In this document: positions 8,325 to 16,706 of the stretch, piece after piece | Numbering within the stretch: the stretch's first letter is position 1 | How the letters are laid out: each line of letters starts with the position of its first letter | Assembly (NCBI GenBank): GCA_965247055.1 | Contig: CBDFGE010000006.1 | Coordinates: 434,001 to 498,000 of the forward strand | DNA from: CBDFGE01 sp965247055 | GTDB taxonomy: Bacteria > Chloroflexota > Dehalococcoidia > Lucifugimonadales > JAGWBF01 | Direction: 5' to 3' | DNA length: 64,000 nucleotides | The notes under the pieces: generated by a model | The model's database searches: none | Told to the model about the DNA's origin: nothing | The model's input: the letters and a program-made list of their open reading frames with translations, nothing else | Program-made: the position numbers and the translations under genes

Positions 8325-9239
8325 ATGGCACAGCGGGAGAAGGTAGTCTACCTCAACGGCCACATAATCCCCGAGCGGGAGGCGGCCATTTCCATAGTGG
8401 ACAGGGGGTTCACGCGGGGAGATGCTGTATTCGACGCGGCCCGCACTTTCAATGGCACCGGGTTCAAGCTGAAGGAGCACATCGACAGACTGTACGACTC
8501 GTGCAAATACCTGCGACTGGACCCGGGCATGAGCAAGGAGCGGATGCTGGAGCTTACGGTGGAAGTGGTGGAGCGCAACGTCCCCCTCCTGGGCCCCACC
8601 GAGGACTACTGGGTGACCCAGCGGGTCACCCGTGGTGTGGAGCCCTCCGACCCCGCCGAAGAGTCCTCGCCTACTGTGCTCATCGACTGCCGCCTACTGC
8701 CCCTAGCGAAGCGCGCCGCGTACTATAAGAGTGGGATTCCTTTTATGACCCCCTCGGTGCCGCGCACGCCTCCCCAGTTCCTGAGTCCCAGGGCGAAGAC
8801 ACACAACTACCTGAACATGGTCCTCGGGGACCTGGAGATACACGATAAGAACCCCGATGGCTGGGCTCTTCTCCTGGACGAGAAGGGCAACCTCACCGAA
8901 GGTCGGGGCGCTAACGTGTTCATCGTGAAAAACGGTGTAGTGGCGACTCCCAGGGAGCAGTTCGTGTTGGCGGGAATAACCAGAGGGGAGGTAATGAGGC
9001 TGGCGACGAGCCTGCGGATACCGATGGAAGAGCGCGATATCGACCTTTATGACGCCTACACCGCCGACGAAGCCTTTGTTACCTCCACCAGCCTGTGCAT
9101 CTGCCCGGCATCTTCCTTCAACAGCGTGGTCACAGGTGACGGGACCGTCCCCGGCCCGGTAACCGCGCGGCTTATGGGTGCCTTCACCGACCTGGTGGGA
9201 ATGGACTATGTGGGCCAGTACCTGGCCCACATACAATAG
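8325..9239 (+). CDS. Class IV (BCAT-like) PLP aminotransferase
   Basis: A 304-residue fold-type IV PLP enzyme, in the family of branched-chain aminotransferase, D-amino acid aminotransferase and aminodeoxychorismate lyase. The PLP lysine is probably Lys158 in SPRAKTHNYLN, followed by the LTEGRGANVFIVKNG phosphate-binding segment. CAAGGAGGG lies before ATG 8325. It differs clearly from the IlvE-like paralogue at 13388-14326, so it probably has another amino donor or acceptor. It stands alone between two short intergenic regions. Confidence 0.83.
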   Translation: MAQREKVVYLNGHIIPEREAAISIVDRGFTRGDAVFDAARTFNGTGFKLKEHIDRLYDSCKYLRLDPGMSKERMLELTVEVVERNVPLLGPTEDYWVTQRVTRGVEPSDPAEESSPTVLIDCRLLPLAKRAAYYKSGIPFMTPSVPRTPPQFLSPRAKTHNYLNMVLGDLEIHDKNPDGWALLLDEKGNLTEGRGANVFIVKNGVVATPREQFVLAGITRGEVMRLATSLRIPMEERDIDLYDAYTADEAFVTSTSLCICPASSFNSVVTGDGTVPGPVTARLMGAFTDLVGMDYVGQYLAHIQ

Positions 9240-9433
9240 GCCACCCGGGTGGTGGTAAGGGATAACGCCGGCGGCCGGCAACAACAGGTTTGGATCGAAG
9301 CACGTATGCCCGGAGGGTCGTCAGGAGAGCACGCCCGAGGGCACCTCCGCTCTGGGGAGCAGCAACGTCCCGGGAGAGTAGAGGTCCTGTGGAGCCTTGA
9401 GCGGTCAGAGCCTGGTCTGGGCTGGTGGCGGGG

Positions 9434-9733
9434 TTAGTTTGGCTCGCTGGACCGCATCGCACTGAAGCAATCGTTGCAGTACACCGGCCGTCCCCCGCGG
9501 GGTACAAATGGCACCAAGGCCTCACCACCGCACTGTGCGCACACCGTCTGGTGCATCTCCCGCGGAGCCTCGCCGTAGCCGCGCTGCTGGGCCCTACGGG
9601 CGCCACGGCACTCGGGACAACGCTTGGGCTCGTTAACGTATCCCCTGGACGCGAAGAACTCCTGCTCACCTGCGGTGAACGTAAACGGCGTTCCACACTC
9701 CATGCAAGTGAGGGTCTTGTCTTCGAGGGTCAC
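9434..9733 (-). CDS. Zinc-ribbon domain protein
   Basis: A 99-residue protein with two zinc ribbons. The first has CMECG and CPECR about 23 residues apart (zf-trcl type); the second has CAQCGG and CNDC. The start is GTG 9733 behind GAGGAGG. Proteins of this type are common and uncharacterised in Chloroflexota and some Firmicutes. DNA, RNA or protein binding is possible. A near-consensus promoter lies upstream at 9870-9842. Confidence 0.8.
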   Translation of the reverse strand: MTLEDKTLTCMECGTPFTFTAGEQEFFASRGYVNEPKRCPECRGARRAQQRGYGEAPREMHQTVCAQCGGEALVPFVPRGGRPVYCNDCFSAMRSSEPN

Positions 9734-9841
9734 CGAACGACCTCCTCGCGGGACTTGAATTTGGCTAAGTCGAGGTCATTCGGCGCTAGAACGGGCGTAA
9801 GTGGGGACTGCCAACGCGTAACCTTAACTTGTGCCGCGTGA

Positions 9842-9870
9842 ATTATAACCGATAATTAGCAGCGGCGCAA
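9842..9870 (-). promoter_or_regulatory. Sigma-70 type promoter for the zinc-ribbon gene
   Basis: On the minus strand TTGCGC (9870-9865), a 17-bp spacer and TATAAT (9847-9842). It is about 110 bp upstream of GTG 9733. Confidence 0.65.
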
Positions 9871-10162
9871 CCTGCTGTACTCGTCCAGTAGATTAGTGAC
9901 CTTCGACCTCCTTCAGCTAAAATGTTGCCGAGGTTGGTAGGGTTCCCTCAAGGAGACGGCGAACACCGTTCGGTAACATTCTTGTCTGAGTTGACAAGAG
10001 CTGCCCCCGCCCGGGGGAGGGTAATTCAGCGCCCTCGCCGCCACCCCGAAGCGGAGTTAGGGGCCGAGCCACGCTTATGGCGGGCCACTCGCCAGAAGGT
10101 GTAAACTCTGAAATGACTGACGCTTCCGCCTACACCGTGGGGTGGGCGGTGGGAGGTACCTG
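9871..10162. other. Intergenic region without a gene
   Basis: About 290 bp separate the divergent zinc-ribbon promoter and the crotonase gene at 10163. I see no supported ORF or RNA. A possible forward -10, TAAAAT near 9917, has only a weak -35. Confidence 0.5.
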
Positions 10163-10951
10163 ATGGGCGAAGAGATCCTTTTCGATCAGCGAGATGGCAT
10201 CGCAACGGTCACGATCAATCGTCCGGGCCAACGCAACGCCATCAGCTATGCCATGTGGCTGGAGCTTCAGAAAATCGCCCAGGAGCTCGAGGCCTCTCCC
10301 TCGGTGAGGGCAGTGGTCTTTCGTGGCGCGGGCGACGAGGCATTCTCCGCCGGAGCGGACATCAAGGACTTCGACCTCCACCGGAACAGCTCGGCCCAGG
10401 CCCGGTTGTACGCCTCGGCGGTGGAGGGCGCCATGGATGCCGTCGAGTGCCTTTCGAGGCCCACTATCAGCCTTATCAGAGGCTACTGTGTAGGTGGAGG
10501 CTTCGAGCTGACCCATGCCTGCGACCTGAGGATCGCCGCCGACAACTCCCGCATGGGAATCACCGCCGCCCGGCTGGGGATCGCCATCGGCTACCGGGAG
10601 ATGAGGCGGCTGGTCCAGCTGGCGGGCCGGGGAGGAGCCCTCCATATCCTGCTAACCGCCGGGATCTTTGGCGCCGACGAGGCGTTGCGGCTGGGCCTGG
10701 TGCACCGGATCGTACCGGCAGAGGAGGTCGAGGAGTACACCTACGACCTCGCCCGCCGGGTGGCCGGCCTGGCCCCCCTTTCCCATAAGGCCCACAAGCG
10801 GATACTGCGCACCGTGCTGGAGGACCCCAGCTTGACAGGCCACTCACCCGAGGAGGACGAACTTCCCTTCATCCACTTCAATACTCGCGACTTCCAGGAA
10901 GGGCGGAGGGCCTTCCTGGAGAAACGCCTGCCCCAATTCGAGGGCCGGTAG
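10163..10951 (+). CDS. Enoyl-CoA hydratase/isomerase family protein (second crotonase)
   Basis: A 262-residue crotonase. It shows TINRPGQRNAIS, the oxyanion-hole block DEAFSAGADIKDF, GYCVGGGFELTHACDLRIAA and a catalytic-region block LGIAIGYREMRRL. ATG 10163 is chosen because GGGAGG lies 7 bp upstream. It is monocistronic, between an intergenic region and the convergent hydantoinase gene. It is not closely similar to the crotonase at 2829-3599. Confidence 0.87.
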   Translation: MGEEILFDQRDGIATVTINRPGQRNAISYAMWLELQKIAQELEASPSVRAVVFRGAGDEAFSAGADIKDFDLHRNSSAQARLYASAVEGAMDAVECLSRPTISLIRGYCVGGGFELTHACDLRIAADNSRMGITAARLGIAIGYREMRRLVQLAGRGGALHILLTAGIFGADEALRLGLVHRIVPAEEVEEYTYDLARRVAGLAPLSHKAHKRILRTVLEDPSLTGHSPEEDELPFIHFNTRDFQEGRRAFLEKRLPQFEGR

Positions 10952-11006
10952 CGGGGAGGATGGTGGGTCCCGCTGCGCCCATCAAGCGCCCAGGGCACGG
11001 CGGGGC

Positions 11007-12446
11007 CTAGCACATCGGTTGCGCCAGGACTCCCGGCGACACCTTCCTGCCCAGCCACCTGCCGTCCGACGAGCTGCCCACCAGCCTGCCATCCTCCACT
11101 ATCACCTTCCCCCGCAGCATGGTCAACACGGGATAGGCGTGACACTCGAACCCTTCCCAGATGGAGTAGTCTGCGTCGGAGTGGAGGTCGCCCAGGGTCA
11201 GCCTCTTCCTCAGATTGGGGTCGAAGAGCACGATATCGGCATCACTCCCAACGGCTATGGCACCCTTCTGGGGATACATGCCCAGTATTTTGGCGGCGTT
11301 GGTAGAGGTTATGGCGGCGAACCGGTCCAGGGAGATGCGGCCGGTGGACACCAGCTTGGCGTAGGTGACCATCATGCGGGTCTCGATGCCGTTGTGCCCT
11401 CCACAGACGGTGGTTATGGTGTTGCCCGACAGCTTCACGTCCTTGTGGGTGGTGTACTCGTCGGTGGCGGTGGTACACAGGGAGCCGTCCACCAACCCTC
11501 CCTGCAACGCGTCCCGGTCCTCGGGGAACTTGATGGCAGGGTAGGTGTGGATTGCCGTCCCGCCGGGCTTCTTGTAGTCCTCGCAGGTGAACTCCAGGTA
11601 GTTGTGCAGGGCCTCCCCGTACACCGGTAGGCCCTGGCCGCGGGCCTCGGCTATGGCCGCCACCCCCTCCTTTGCCGTGGTGTGCACGAAGTACACCGCC
11701 ACGCCCGTGTGCTTGGCCAGACGGATGACCTTGCGGAAGGCCACGTCCTCCGACAAGTTATTGTGGACCAGGTGGAGGTTGTATCCCTGGTCGTTCCCTT
11801 CCCGTATGAGCCTGCCGGTCATGTAGGTTACGATATCGTCCTCTTCGGCATGGACGGCCATGATGCCCCCCTTCCGGGCCACCTCCTCGAAGATGGCCCA
11901 CAGGTGGCCCGAGGGGACCCGGGCGGCGTGGAAGGTGGTGAATATCTTGAAGCTGGCGGCTCCCGACTGGATGGCTTCGCCGATCTCACCGATGGTGCTG
12001 GGTGGGACCTCACCGGCCAGAATATAGTGGAAGGCATGATCGATGTAACAGTGCCCCTTGAAGACGTCCCTGCGATCCTCAATCTGGCGCATGATGGGCG
12101 CCAGGGACGGGGTCAGGCCGGGGGCGATGGGGAGGTCGCCGGCGAAGTCGACCAGGGTGGTAACTCCCCCGAATGCGGCGGCACGGCTGGCCGCCTCGGG
12201 CGGCTGCGTGTACACGTCGGGGCGGCCGGCCCACACCTCGGGCACTGGAATCCCGATGTGGGCGTGGGGCTCGATCCCCCCGGGCAGCACGATCTTGCCC
12301 GTGGCGTCGATGGTCCGGCCTGCACCCACCTCCAGGGATCCGGGCAGGGCGAGGGCCGCGATCCTCTCCCCCTGGATGCCGACGTCCAGCTCTCCGACAC
12401 CTTCGGGGGTTACTACCCGGCCTCCTCGAATAATGGTGTCCAGCAT
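11007..12446 (-). CDS. Dihydropyrimidinase (D-hydantoinase) family amidohydrolase
   Basis: A 479-residue cyclic amidohydrolase that opens hydantoin or dihydropyrimidine rings. The binuclear metal site is visible: His61 and His63 in EPHAHIGIP, the presumed carboxylated Lys167 in ASFKIFTTF, and later histidines in VHAEEDD and FVHTTAKEG. GGAGGTGACGG lies directly before ATG 12446. Length and motif order fit dihydropyrimidinase better than dihydroorotase or allantoinase. No carbamoylase or pyrimidine-degradation partner is adjacent. Confidence 0.87.
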   Translation of the reverse strand: MLDTIIRGGRVVTPEGVGELDVGIQGERIAALALPGSLEVGAGRTIDATGKIVLPGGIEPHAHIGIPVPEVWAGRPDVYTQPPEAASRAAAFGGVTTLVDFAGDLPIAPGLTPSLAPIMRQIEDRRDVFKGHCYIDHAFHYILAGEVPPSTIGEIGEAIQSGAASFKIFTTFHAARVPSGHLWAIFEEVARKGGIMAVHAEEDDIVTYMTGRLIREGNDQGYNLHLVHNNLSEDVAFRKVIRLAKHTGVAVYFVHTTAKEGVAAIAEARGQGLPVYGEALHNYLEFTCEDYKKPGGTAIHTYPAIKFPEDRDALQGGLVDGSLCTTATDEYTTHKDVKLSGNTITTVCGGHNGIETRMMVTYAKLVSTGRISLDRFAAITSTNAAKILGMYPQKGAIAVGSDADIVLFDPNLRKRLTLGDLHSDADYSIWEGFECHAYPVLTMLRGKVIVEDGRLVGSSSDGRWLGRKVSPGVLAQPMC

Positions 12447-12641
12447 CCGTCACCTCCCGTCATGCTTTCTTTTGGGGGTTGAAGGGCTACCACAGCATTG
12501 GCCAGCCGTTCAGTTCGCCCCTCATCCCGAAGACATCGCCATTCTACTCTGCCCCGCTGGACCGGGCAAGCGCTCCCAGGGACCCTGATTCGAACCCTCA
12601 TGGGCAGGAACCAGGAAACGGGCCACCGAGGGGCTTTTGCT

Positions 12642-12767
12642 ATGGTGGTGGACCGCGAAGCCCTGGAGCAGGAGATAGAGCAGGAGATAGAGCAGGAGAT
12701 AGAGGAGATAAAGAGGCTACGCGAGAAGGGGCCGGGTAGCGCGGATCAGGGGGACCCGCCCACGTAG
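12642..12767 (+). CDS. Small glutamate-rich coiled-coil peptide
   Basis: A 41-residue predicted peptide, beginning MVVDREALEQEIEQEIEQEI, encoded across a 12-bp tandem repeat. ATG 12642 has GAGGGG 6 bp upstream. The repeated EIEQ unit should form a charged helix or coiled coil. The 3' end converges on the comEA tail and would overlap its restored reading frame by about 20 bp. No family is recognised, and a non-coding origin is possible. Confidence 0.4.
   Translation: MVVDREALEQEIEQEIEQEIEEIKRLREKGPGSADQGDPPT
12666..12701 (+). repeat. 12-bp tandem repeat, three exact copies
   Basis: GAGCAGGAGATA is repeated three times without mismatch, with a degenerate fourth unit after it. The unit length is a multiple of three, so copy-number change would keep the reading frame. 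Confidence 0.9.
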
Positions 12768-12768
12768 A

Positions 12769-13314
12769 CTAGCTCGCGGATGGCCTCGTAGATACCGCTG
12801 CCGATTGCATGAGCTCCTCGGTGGACCCGAAGGGTCCGTTGCTTTCCCGGTAGTCCACGATGGCCCGGGCCCTGATCTCCCCTATACCCGGCAGCGCCTC
12901 CAGCTGCTCCTCCGTGGCGGTGTTCAGGTCGGTCCTCCCATCTTCTCTGGCAGATGTGGAGGCAAGGCCGGGCTGGCAGGGCTCATCCGGACCGGGCACG
13001 TGGTAATGGGCCTCGTCCCTGACCCTCAGGGCCAGATTGACGCAGGGGAGCCGGGCGCCGGCCGAGGCCCCTCCCGCGGCCGGTATGGCGTCCAACACCC
13101 GGTCACCCTCCTTCATGGCGTAGACGCCCGGACGGGATACCGCTCCGCTCACGTTCACCTTCAGCTCGGGAGGGGTCGTGGGGGTGGGCATGAACACCTC
13201 CACCCCCGGCCCCCCCGGCTTGCCGTCGATCACTAGGAGGGCTATCCCCGCTGATACAGCGGCGATGAGCAGGCCCACCAGCACGTATGACGCCACAACT
13301 CTTGGGGAGAACAT
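12769..13314 (-). CDS. comEA: ComEA family helix-hairpin-helix protein, C-terminus frameshifted
   Basis: A DNA-uptake or competence protein that binds double-stranded DNA at the cell surface. In order it has an N-terminal membrane helix (about residues 5-27), a SLBB-like domain (VNVSGAVSRPGVYAM...) and a helix-hairpin-helix domain (DLNTATEEQLEALPGIGEIRARAIVDYRE). ATG 13314 starts just before the membrane helix. The last residues QSAAVSTRPSAS are not family-like. In the next frame, from about 12805, the sequence reads IGSGIYEAIRELVYVGGSP and stops at 12746, which is the expected tail. About 10 nt, including the second hairpin VSG, seem lost between 12805 and 12806. This is either a real deletion or a sequence error. 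Confidence 0.78.
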   Translation of the reverse strand: MFSPRVVASYVLVGLLIAAVSAGIALLVIDGKPGGPGVEVFMPTPTTPPELKVNVSGAVSRPGVYAMKEGDRVLDAIPAAGGASAGARLPCVNLALRVRDEAHYHVPGPDEPCQPGLASTSAREDGRTDLNTATEEQLEALPGIGEIRARAIVDYRESNGPFGSTEELMQSAAVSTRPSAS

Positions 13315-13345
13315 GGAGACTGTATTGCCTAATAGCTTACTGCTG

Positions 13346-13373
13346 ATTATAATTACCGCAGCGCCCAGGTTAA
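13346..13373 (-). promoter_or_regulatory. Promoter for comEA
   Basis: On the minus strand TTAACC (13373-13368), a 16-bp spacer and TATAAT (13351-13346), about 30 bp before the ComEA start. The -10 is perfect and the -35 moderate. Confidence 0.5.
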
Positions 13374-13387
13374 AGTGGAGGTGAGTA

Positions 13388-14326
13388 GTGAGCCCGACAC
13401 CCCTTGCCCTCTTCCGAGGTGGGTTCGTGCCCCTGAGCGAGGCGAAGGTGAGCATAATGACTCACGCGCTCCACTACGGCACGGGTGTGTTTGAGGGCAT
13501 CCGTGGGAACTGGAACCAGGAGAAGCATACCATATACATCTTCCGGCTGAGGGAGCACTACGAGAGGCTCCTCAGAGGGTGCCGCCTCCTCATGATAGAC
13601 GTAGGCTACTCGCTGGATGAGCTGTGCGACCTGACTGTGGAGCTGGTGGAGCGGAGTGGGTTCACCGAGGACCTCTACATACGGCCTCTGGCCTTCAAGA
13701 GCGCTGAAAAGGTGGCCAATCTGAAGCTGCAGGAGCTGGAAAACGACTTCTGCCTCATGGCTGTGCCCTTCGGCAGCTACCTGGGTACGGACGTGCTCCG
13801 CTGCTGTACGTCCTCGTGGCGGCGAGTGGACGATTCCATGATCCCTGCCAGGTTCAAGATCTCGGGGATATACGTCAACAGCATCCTGGCCAAGACTGAA
13901 GCTACTCTGGCAGGGTTCGACGAGGCCATCATCCTGAACCAGGACGGCCATGTGTGCGAGGGCTCGGGGGAGAACCTCTTCCTGGTGCTGGACGGGAAGC
14001 TGTTCACCCCGCCCATCGAGGACAACGTTCTGCCCGGCGTCACCCGCGATACGGTGATCCGGGTGGCCGGGAACGAGATGGGCCTGGACGTGGTGGAGTG
14101 CCACATCGACCGAAGCCAGATCTACGTGGCAGACGAGTGTTTCCTCACCGGCACGGCCGCCCACGTTACCCCGGTGGTGGAGGTGGACAACCGCAAGATC
14201 GGCGATGGCGCCGTTGGCCCGGTCTCGGCCGGGTTGCAGAAGCTTTACTTCGAGATCGTGTTCGGCAGGAACCCCAAGTACATTCACTGGTGTACGGCCG
14301 CCACACCAAGGCTGGTGAGCGTCTAA
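13388..14326 (+). CDS. ilvE: Branched-chain amino acid aminotransferase
   Basis: A 312-residue fold-type IV PLP enzyme that interconverts leucine, isoleucine and valine with their 2-oxo acids. It has HALHYGTGVFEGIRG near the N-terminus, the PLP lysine Lys157 in ARFKISGIYVNS, and GSGENLFLV and GVTRDTVIRVA phosphate-binding segments. The start is GTG 13388 behind GGAGGTGAGTA. Length and motifs fit IlvE well, though D-amino acid transaminase activity cannot be excluded. It is divergent from comEA and followed by plsY. Confidence 0.88.
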   Translation: MSPTPLALFRGGFVPLSEAKVSIMTHALHYGTGVFEGIRGNWNQEKHTIYIFRLREHYERLLRGCRLLMIDVGYSLDELCDLTVELVERSGFTEDLYIRPLAFKSAEKVANLKLQELENDFCLMAVPFGSYLGTDVLRCCTSSWRRVDDSMIPARFKISGIYVNSILAKTEATLAGFDEAIILNQDGHVCEGSGENLFLVLDGKLFTPPIEDNVLPGVTRDTVIRVAGNEMGLDVVECHIDRSQIYVADECFLTGTAAHVTPVVEVDNRKIGDGAVGPVSAGLQKLYFEIVFGRNPKYIHWCTAATPRLVSV

Positions 14327-14400
14327 GGCCACGACAGTCCGCCCCCCAGGGAGGGTGACGCAATCAAGGGTGCGGGGACACCGAGGAGAGCAGAAGCAAG

Positions 14401-15021
14401 GTGGTCTGGACTGCCGTCTCCTGGACCGGCGCTTTGGTCTTGGGCTACCTGTTGGGTTCGATTCCGGCAGCCTACATAGCGGGTCGCGCGCTCACGGGTA
14501 GAGACATCCGGGAGGAAGGAGACCACAACCCCGGAGCAGGGAACACCTATCGCACCATCGGCCCCGTAGCGGGAGTCCTTGTGGGAGTGGTGGACCTGGG
14601 GAAAGGGGCCGTGGCTGTACTCCTCGCCAAGGTGATAACGGGGAGCACCGAGGCCGCGATGGTGGCGGGGGTGGCGGTCGTGGTGGGCCACAGCTGGCCG
14701 GTCTTCCTACGGCTGCGCGGCGGGCGCGGAGCAGCCAGCACCGTGGGGGTGTTCATCGCCCTGGTACCCATCCCTGGCATCCCCCTGAGCCTTCTCTCCC
14801 TGGCGCTTCTCCCCATCATCAGGAGCGCCACCCTCGCCCTTACGCTGATCATGGTACCCCTTCCCTTCCTGGCCTGGCTTACCGGGGCATCCAGCTCGGT
14901 GGTCGTCTACTCCGTGTGTCTTCCAGTGGGGGTGGGCATACGCCACTACCTTACCTCGCGCAAGCTGCGGCCCCCGGAGCAGGACCAGGCGGGCGGGCAG
15001 GTGTTGCCTCAAGAGCCCTAG
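14401..15021 (+). CDS. plsY: Glycerol-3-phosphate acyltransferase PlsY
   Basis: A 206-residue membrane enzyme that acylates glycerol 3-phosphate from acyl-phosphate in phospholipid synthesis. The three family motifs are visible: LLGSIPAAYIAGR, HNPGAGNTYRTIGP...DLGKG, and GHSWPVFLRLRGGRGAAS. Four to five hydrophobic helices are evident. The start is GTG 14401; the ribosome binding site (GAGGAG) is rather far upstream. Two membrane-protein genes follow closely, forming a likely envelope operon. Confidence 0.88.
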   Translation: MVWTAVSWTGALVLGYLLGSIPAAYIAGRALTGRDIREEGDHNPGAGNTYRTIGPVAGVLVGVVDLGKGAVAVLLAKVITGSTEAAMVAGVAVVVGHSWPVFLRLRGGRGAASTVGVFIALVPIPGIPLSLLSLALLPIIRSATLALTLIMVPLPFLAWLTGASSSVVVYSVCLPVGVGIRHYLTSRKLRPPEQDQAGGQVLPQEP

Positions 15022-15023
15022 CC

Positions 15024-15437
15024 ATGGCGATCCCCTTTGCCCTTGACTACGTTATTTTCGTCTTTGTAGCCGCCCTCGGAGTGCTCCAGATGGCCGCAGC
15101 ATATAACGCGCTCCGGGGACTCCTGTTCATCAGGAACAAGCCCTTGGCCTTCGTTGCCGGCCTCGCGGCCGCGACACTGTCCTTCCTCTGGTTCTTCCTT
15201 TCCGAGCCACGCAGCATATCGGACACCGAGGGAGGACTCGATGGCAACCAGATGGCGGGGCTCTTTGCCCTGGCATGGGGCTCCGCCCTGGTGCTGACCT
15301 TGCTGCTGTCCTCTCTCAGGAACCGCGGCATGGGCGCCAGCGGACAGCGGCCCGGTCCCGGACTGGATGCCCTCAGGGAAACCACCTATCTCAAAGCTCT
15401 ACAAAGCACCCTCAAGGACCTGTGGAAACGCTACTGA
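15024..15437 (+). CDS. Hypothetical integral membrane protein
   Basis: A 137-residue protein with three or four hydrophobic segments (near residues 5-25, 38-57 and 75-97) and a basic C-terminal tail. I recognise no family. ATG 15024 follows the plsY stop by two bases, and its 3' end overlaps the next gene by 16 bp. Translational coupling within a plsY-PAP2 operon is therefore likely, and a role in lipid or envelope metabolism is only inferred from position. Confidence 0.65.
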   Translation: MAIPFALDYVIFVFVAALGVLQMAAAYNALRGLLFIRNKPLAFVAGLAAATLSFLWFFLSEPRSISDTEGGLDGNQMAGLFALAWGSALVLTLLLSSLRNRGMGASGQRPGPGLDALRETTYLKALQSTLKDLWKRY

Positions 15438-16012
15438 GGGTCGACGAGGAGATTGTGCTGTGGCTGAACCAGTGGGCGGGCCGCTTCGGACCCCTGGACG
15501 CGCTGGACAAGCTGGTGGCATCCGACTACCTCGTGCCCGTATCCATCTCGCTCTTGTTGCTGGCAGTGTGGTTCGCGGGAAAAGACCCCCACAGCAGGGA
15601 CGCATACCAGCGGGCGGTGTTACGCTCCCTCATCGCCGTGGGATTCGCCAATCTCGTGGTCCTCATCTTCAACCAGCACTATTTCAGGGCCAGGCCTTTC
15701 GAAGAGCACGAGATCATCCTCCTGTTTTACCAGCCCACAGACTCATCGTTTCCTTCCAACCCCGCCGCCGTCGCCTTCGCCATGGCCTCGGGTATGTGGC
15801 AGGGAAGCCGGAAGCTGGGTCTCCTTCTATACGGCCTGGCCGCCCTGTGGGGACTTTCCCGGATATTCGCGGGGGTTTTCTACCCCTCCGACGTGGTCGC
15901 GGGTGCCCTGATAGGGGTCAGCATCAGCTACCTGGTAGGCGTCGCCCTCAGGCTGATCGAGCCCATACCGACCCTCGTCCTGAGGGTATCCAGGACTCTG
16001 CACCTGGCCTGA
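15422..16012 (+). CDS. PAP2 family phosphatase
   Basis: A membrane phosphatase of about 196 residues in the PAP2 superfamily, which includes undecaprenyl-diphosphatase and phosphatidate phosphatases. The three motifs are present in divergent form: RARPFEEH, SSFPSNPAA (usually PSGH; here His is replaced) and SRIFAGVFYPSDVVAGA. GTG 15422 is chosen because AAGGACC lies just upstream and the frame then begins at the first conserved segment. The change from PSGH to PSNP in motif 2 is notable because that His stabilises the leaving group in well-studied members. Confidence 0.75.
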   Translation: METLLRVDEEIVLWLNQWAGRFGPLDALDKLVASDYLVPVSISLLLLAVWFAGKDPHSRDAYQRAVLRSLIAVGFANLVVLIFNQHYFRARPFEEHEIILLFYQPTDSSFPSNPAAVAFAMASGMWQGSRKLGLLLYGLAALWGLSRIFAGVFYPSDVVAGALIGVSISYLVGVALRLIEPIPTLVLRVSRTLHLA

Positions 16013-16074
16013 GCCACATCTACCCCCAAGCGGGCGTGGCTCCGGTGGGGCCGTGGCCGGCGCCCCCTCCCGTC

Positions 16075-16515
16075 CTAGGAAGAGCAGGCTTGCTCATTAA
16101 GGCAAGCAAAAAACCGGTCCAGCATCATCTTGTTCACGCTGCTCAAAAGGCGCTGTCCCACCCTGGCTATGGTGCCCCCCACCTGGGCCTCACCCTCTAC
16201 TCTCACCAGCGTACCCTGCCCTTGCGGCTCCAGGGATATCCGGCCCTGGCCCCGGACGAAGCCGGGCGAGCCCTTCCCTTCAACGGCCAGCGTGTAACTG
16301 CGCATCGGCACCTGGTCTGCTAGGGTTATCGTGACCTTGAAGGTCCCCCTTACAGCCCCGACTCCTACGCTCAGCGTAGCCTCGTACTCCTGGCCTCCCA
16401 GGGGAACGAGCTCCTCGCACCCCGGCATACAGTGGGCGAGACTGGCCGGGTCCAGGAGTACCTGCCACACCCGTTCGATCGGAGCATCGAAAACGTACTC
16501 GGCTTTAACGTCCAT
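16075..16515 (-). CDS. CoxG/SRPBCC family protein
   Basis: A 146-residue START/SRPBCC-fold protein resembling carbon monoxide dehydrogenase subunit G. Family features include YVFDAPIERVWQVLLDP, LAHCMPGCEELVPLG and the internal VGVGAVRGTFKV segment. ATG 16515 has AAGGGG upstream. No CO dehydrogenase (coxMSL) genes are nearby. Many CoxG-like proteins stand alone and may bind hydrophobic ligands or act at the membrane, so the role is open. Confidence 0.8.
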   Translation of the reverse strand: MDVKAEYVFDAPIERVWQVLLDPASLAHCMPGCEELVPLGGQEYEATLSVGVGAVRGTFKVTITLADQVPMRSYTLAVEGKGSPGFVRGQGRISLEPQGQGTLVRVEGEAQVGGTIARVGQRLLSSVNKMMLDRFFACLNEQACSS

Positions 16516-16706
16516 GTCATCCCCTTGGCTCGGCGGAGTGGGGCATCGTTTTGGGGGCAAGAATCCGTGCATGGCTGGTTGCCCCTGGGCTGCCCGCCCC
16601 CTAACATTATAGTAAAATGGTAGACTGTGGATAGTGGCTGGGATATCAGAACGAGGCTAACGCCTTCTGGGCACCCTCTCAAGGCTGGAGTAACCTGCCG
16701 CATTCG

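Noticed and set aside
12570..12610. tRNA-like GATTCGAACC segment
   Set aside because: The T-loop-like sequence lacks pairing arms on both strands, and no cloverleaf can be built around it.
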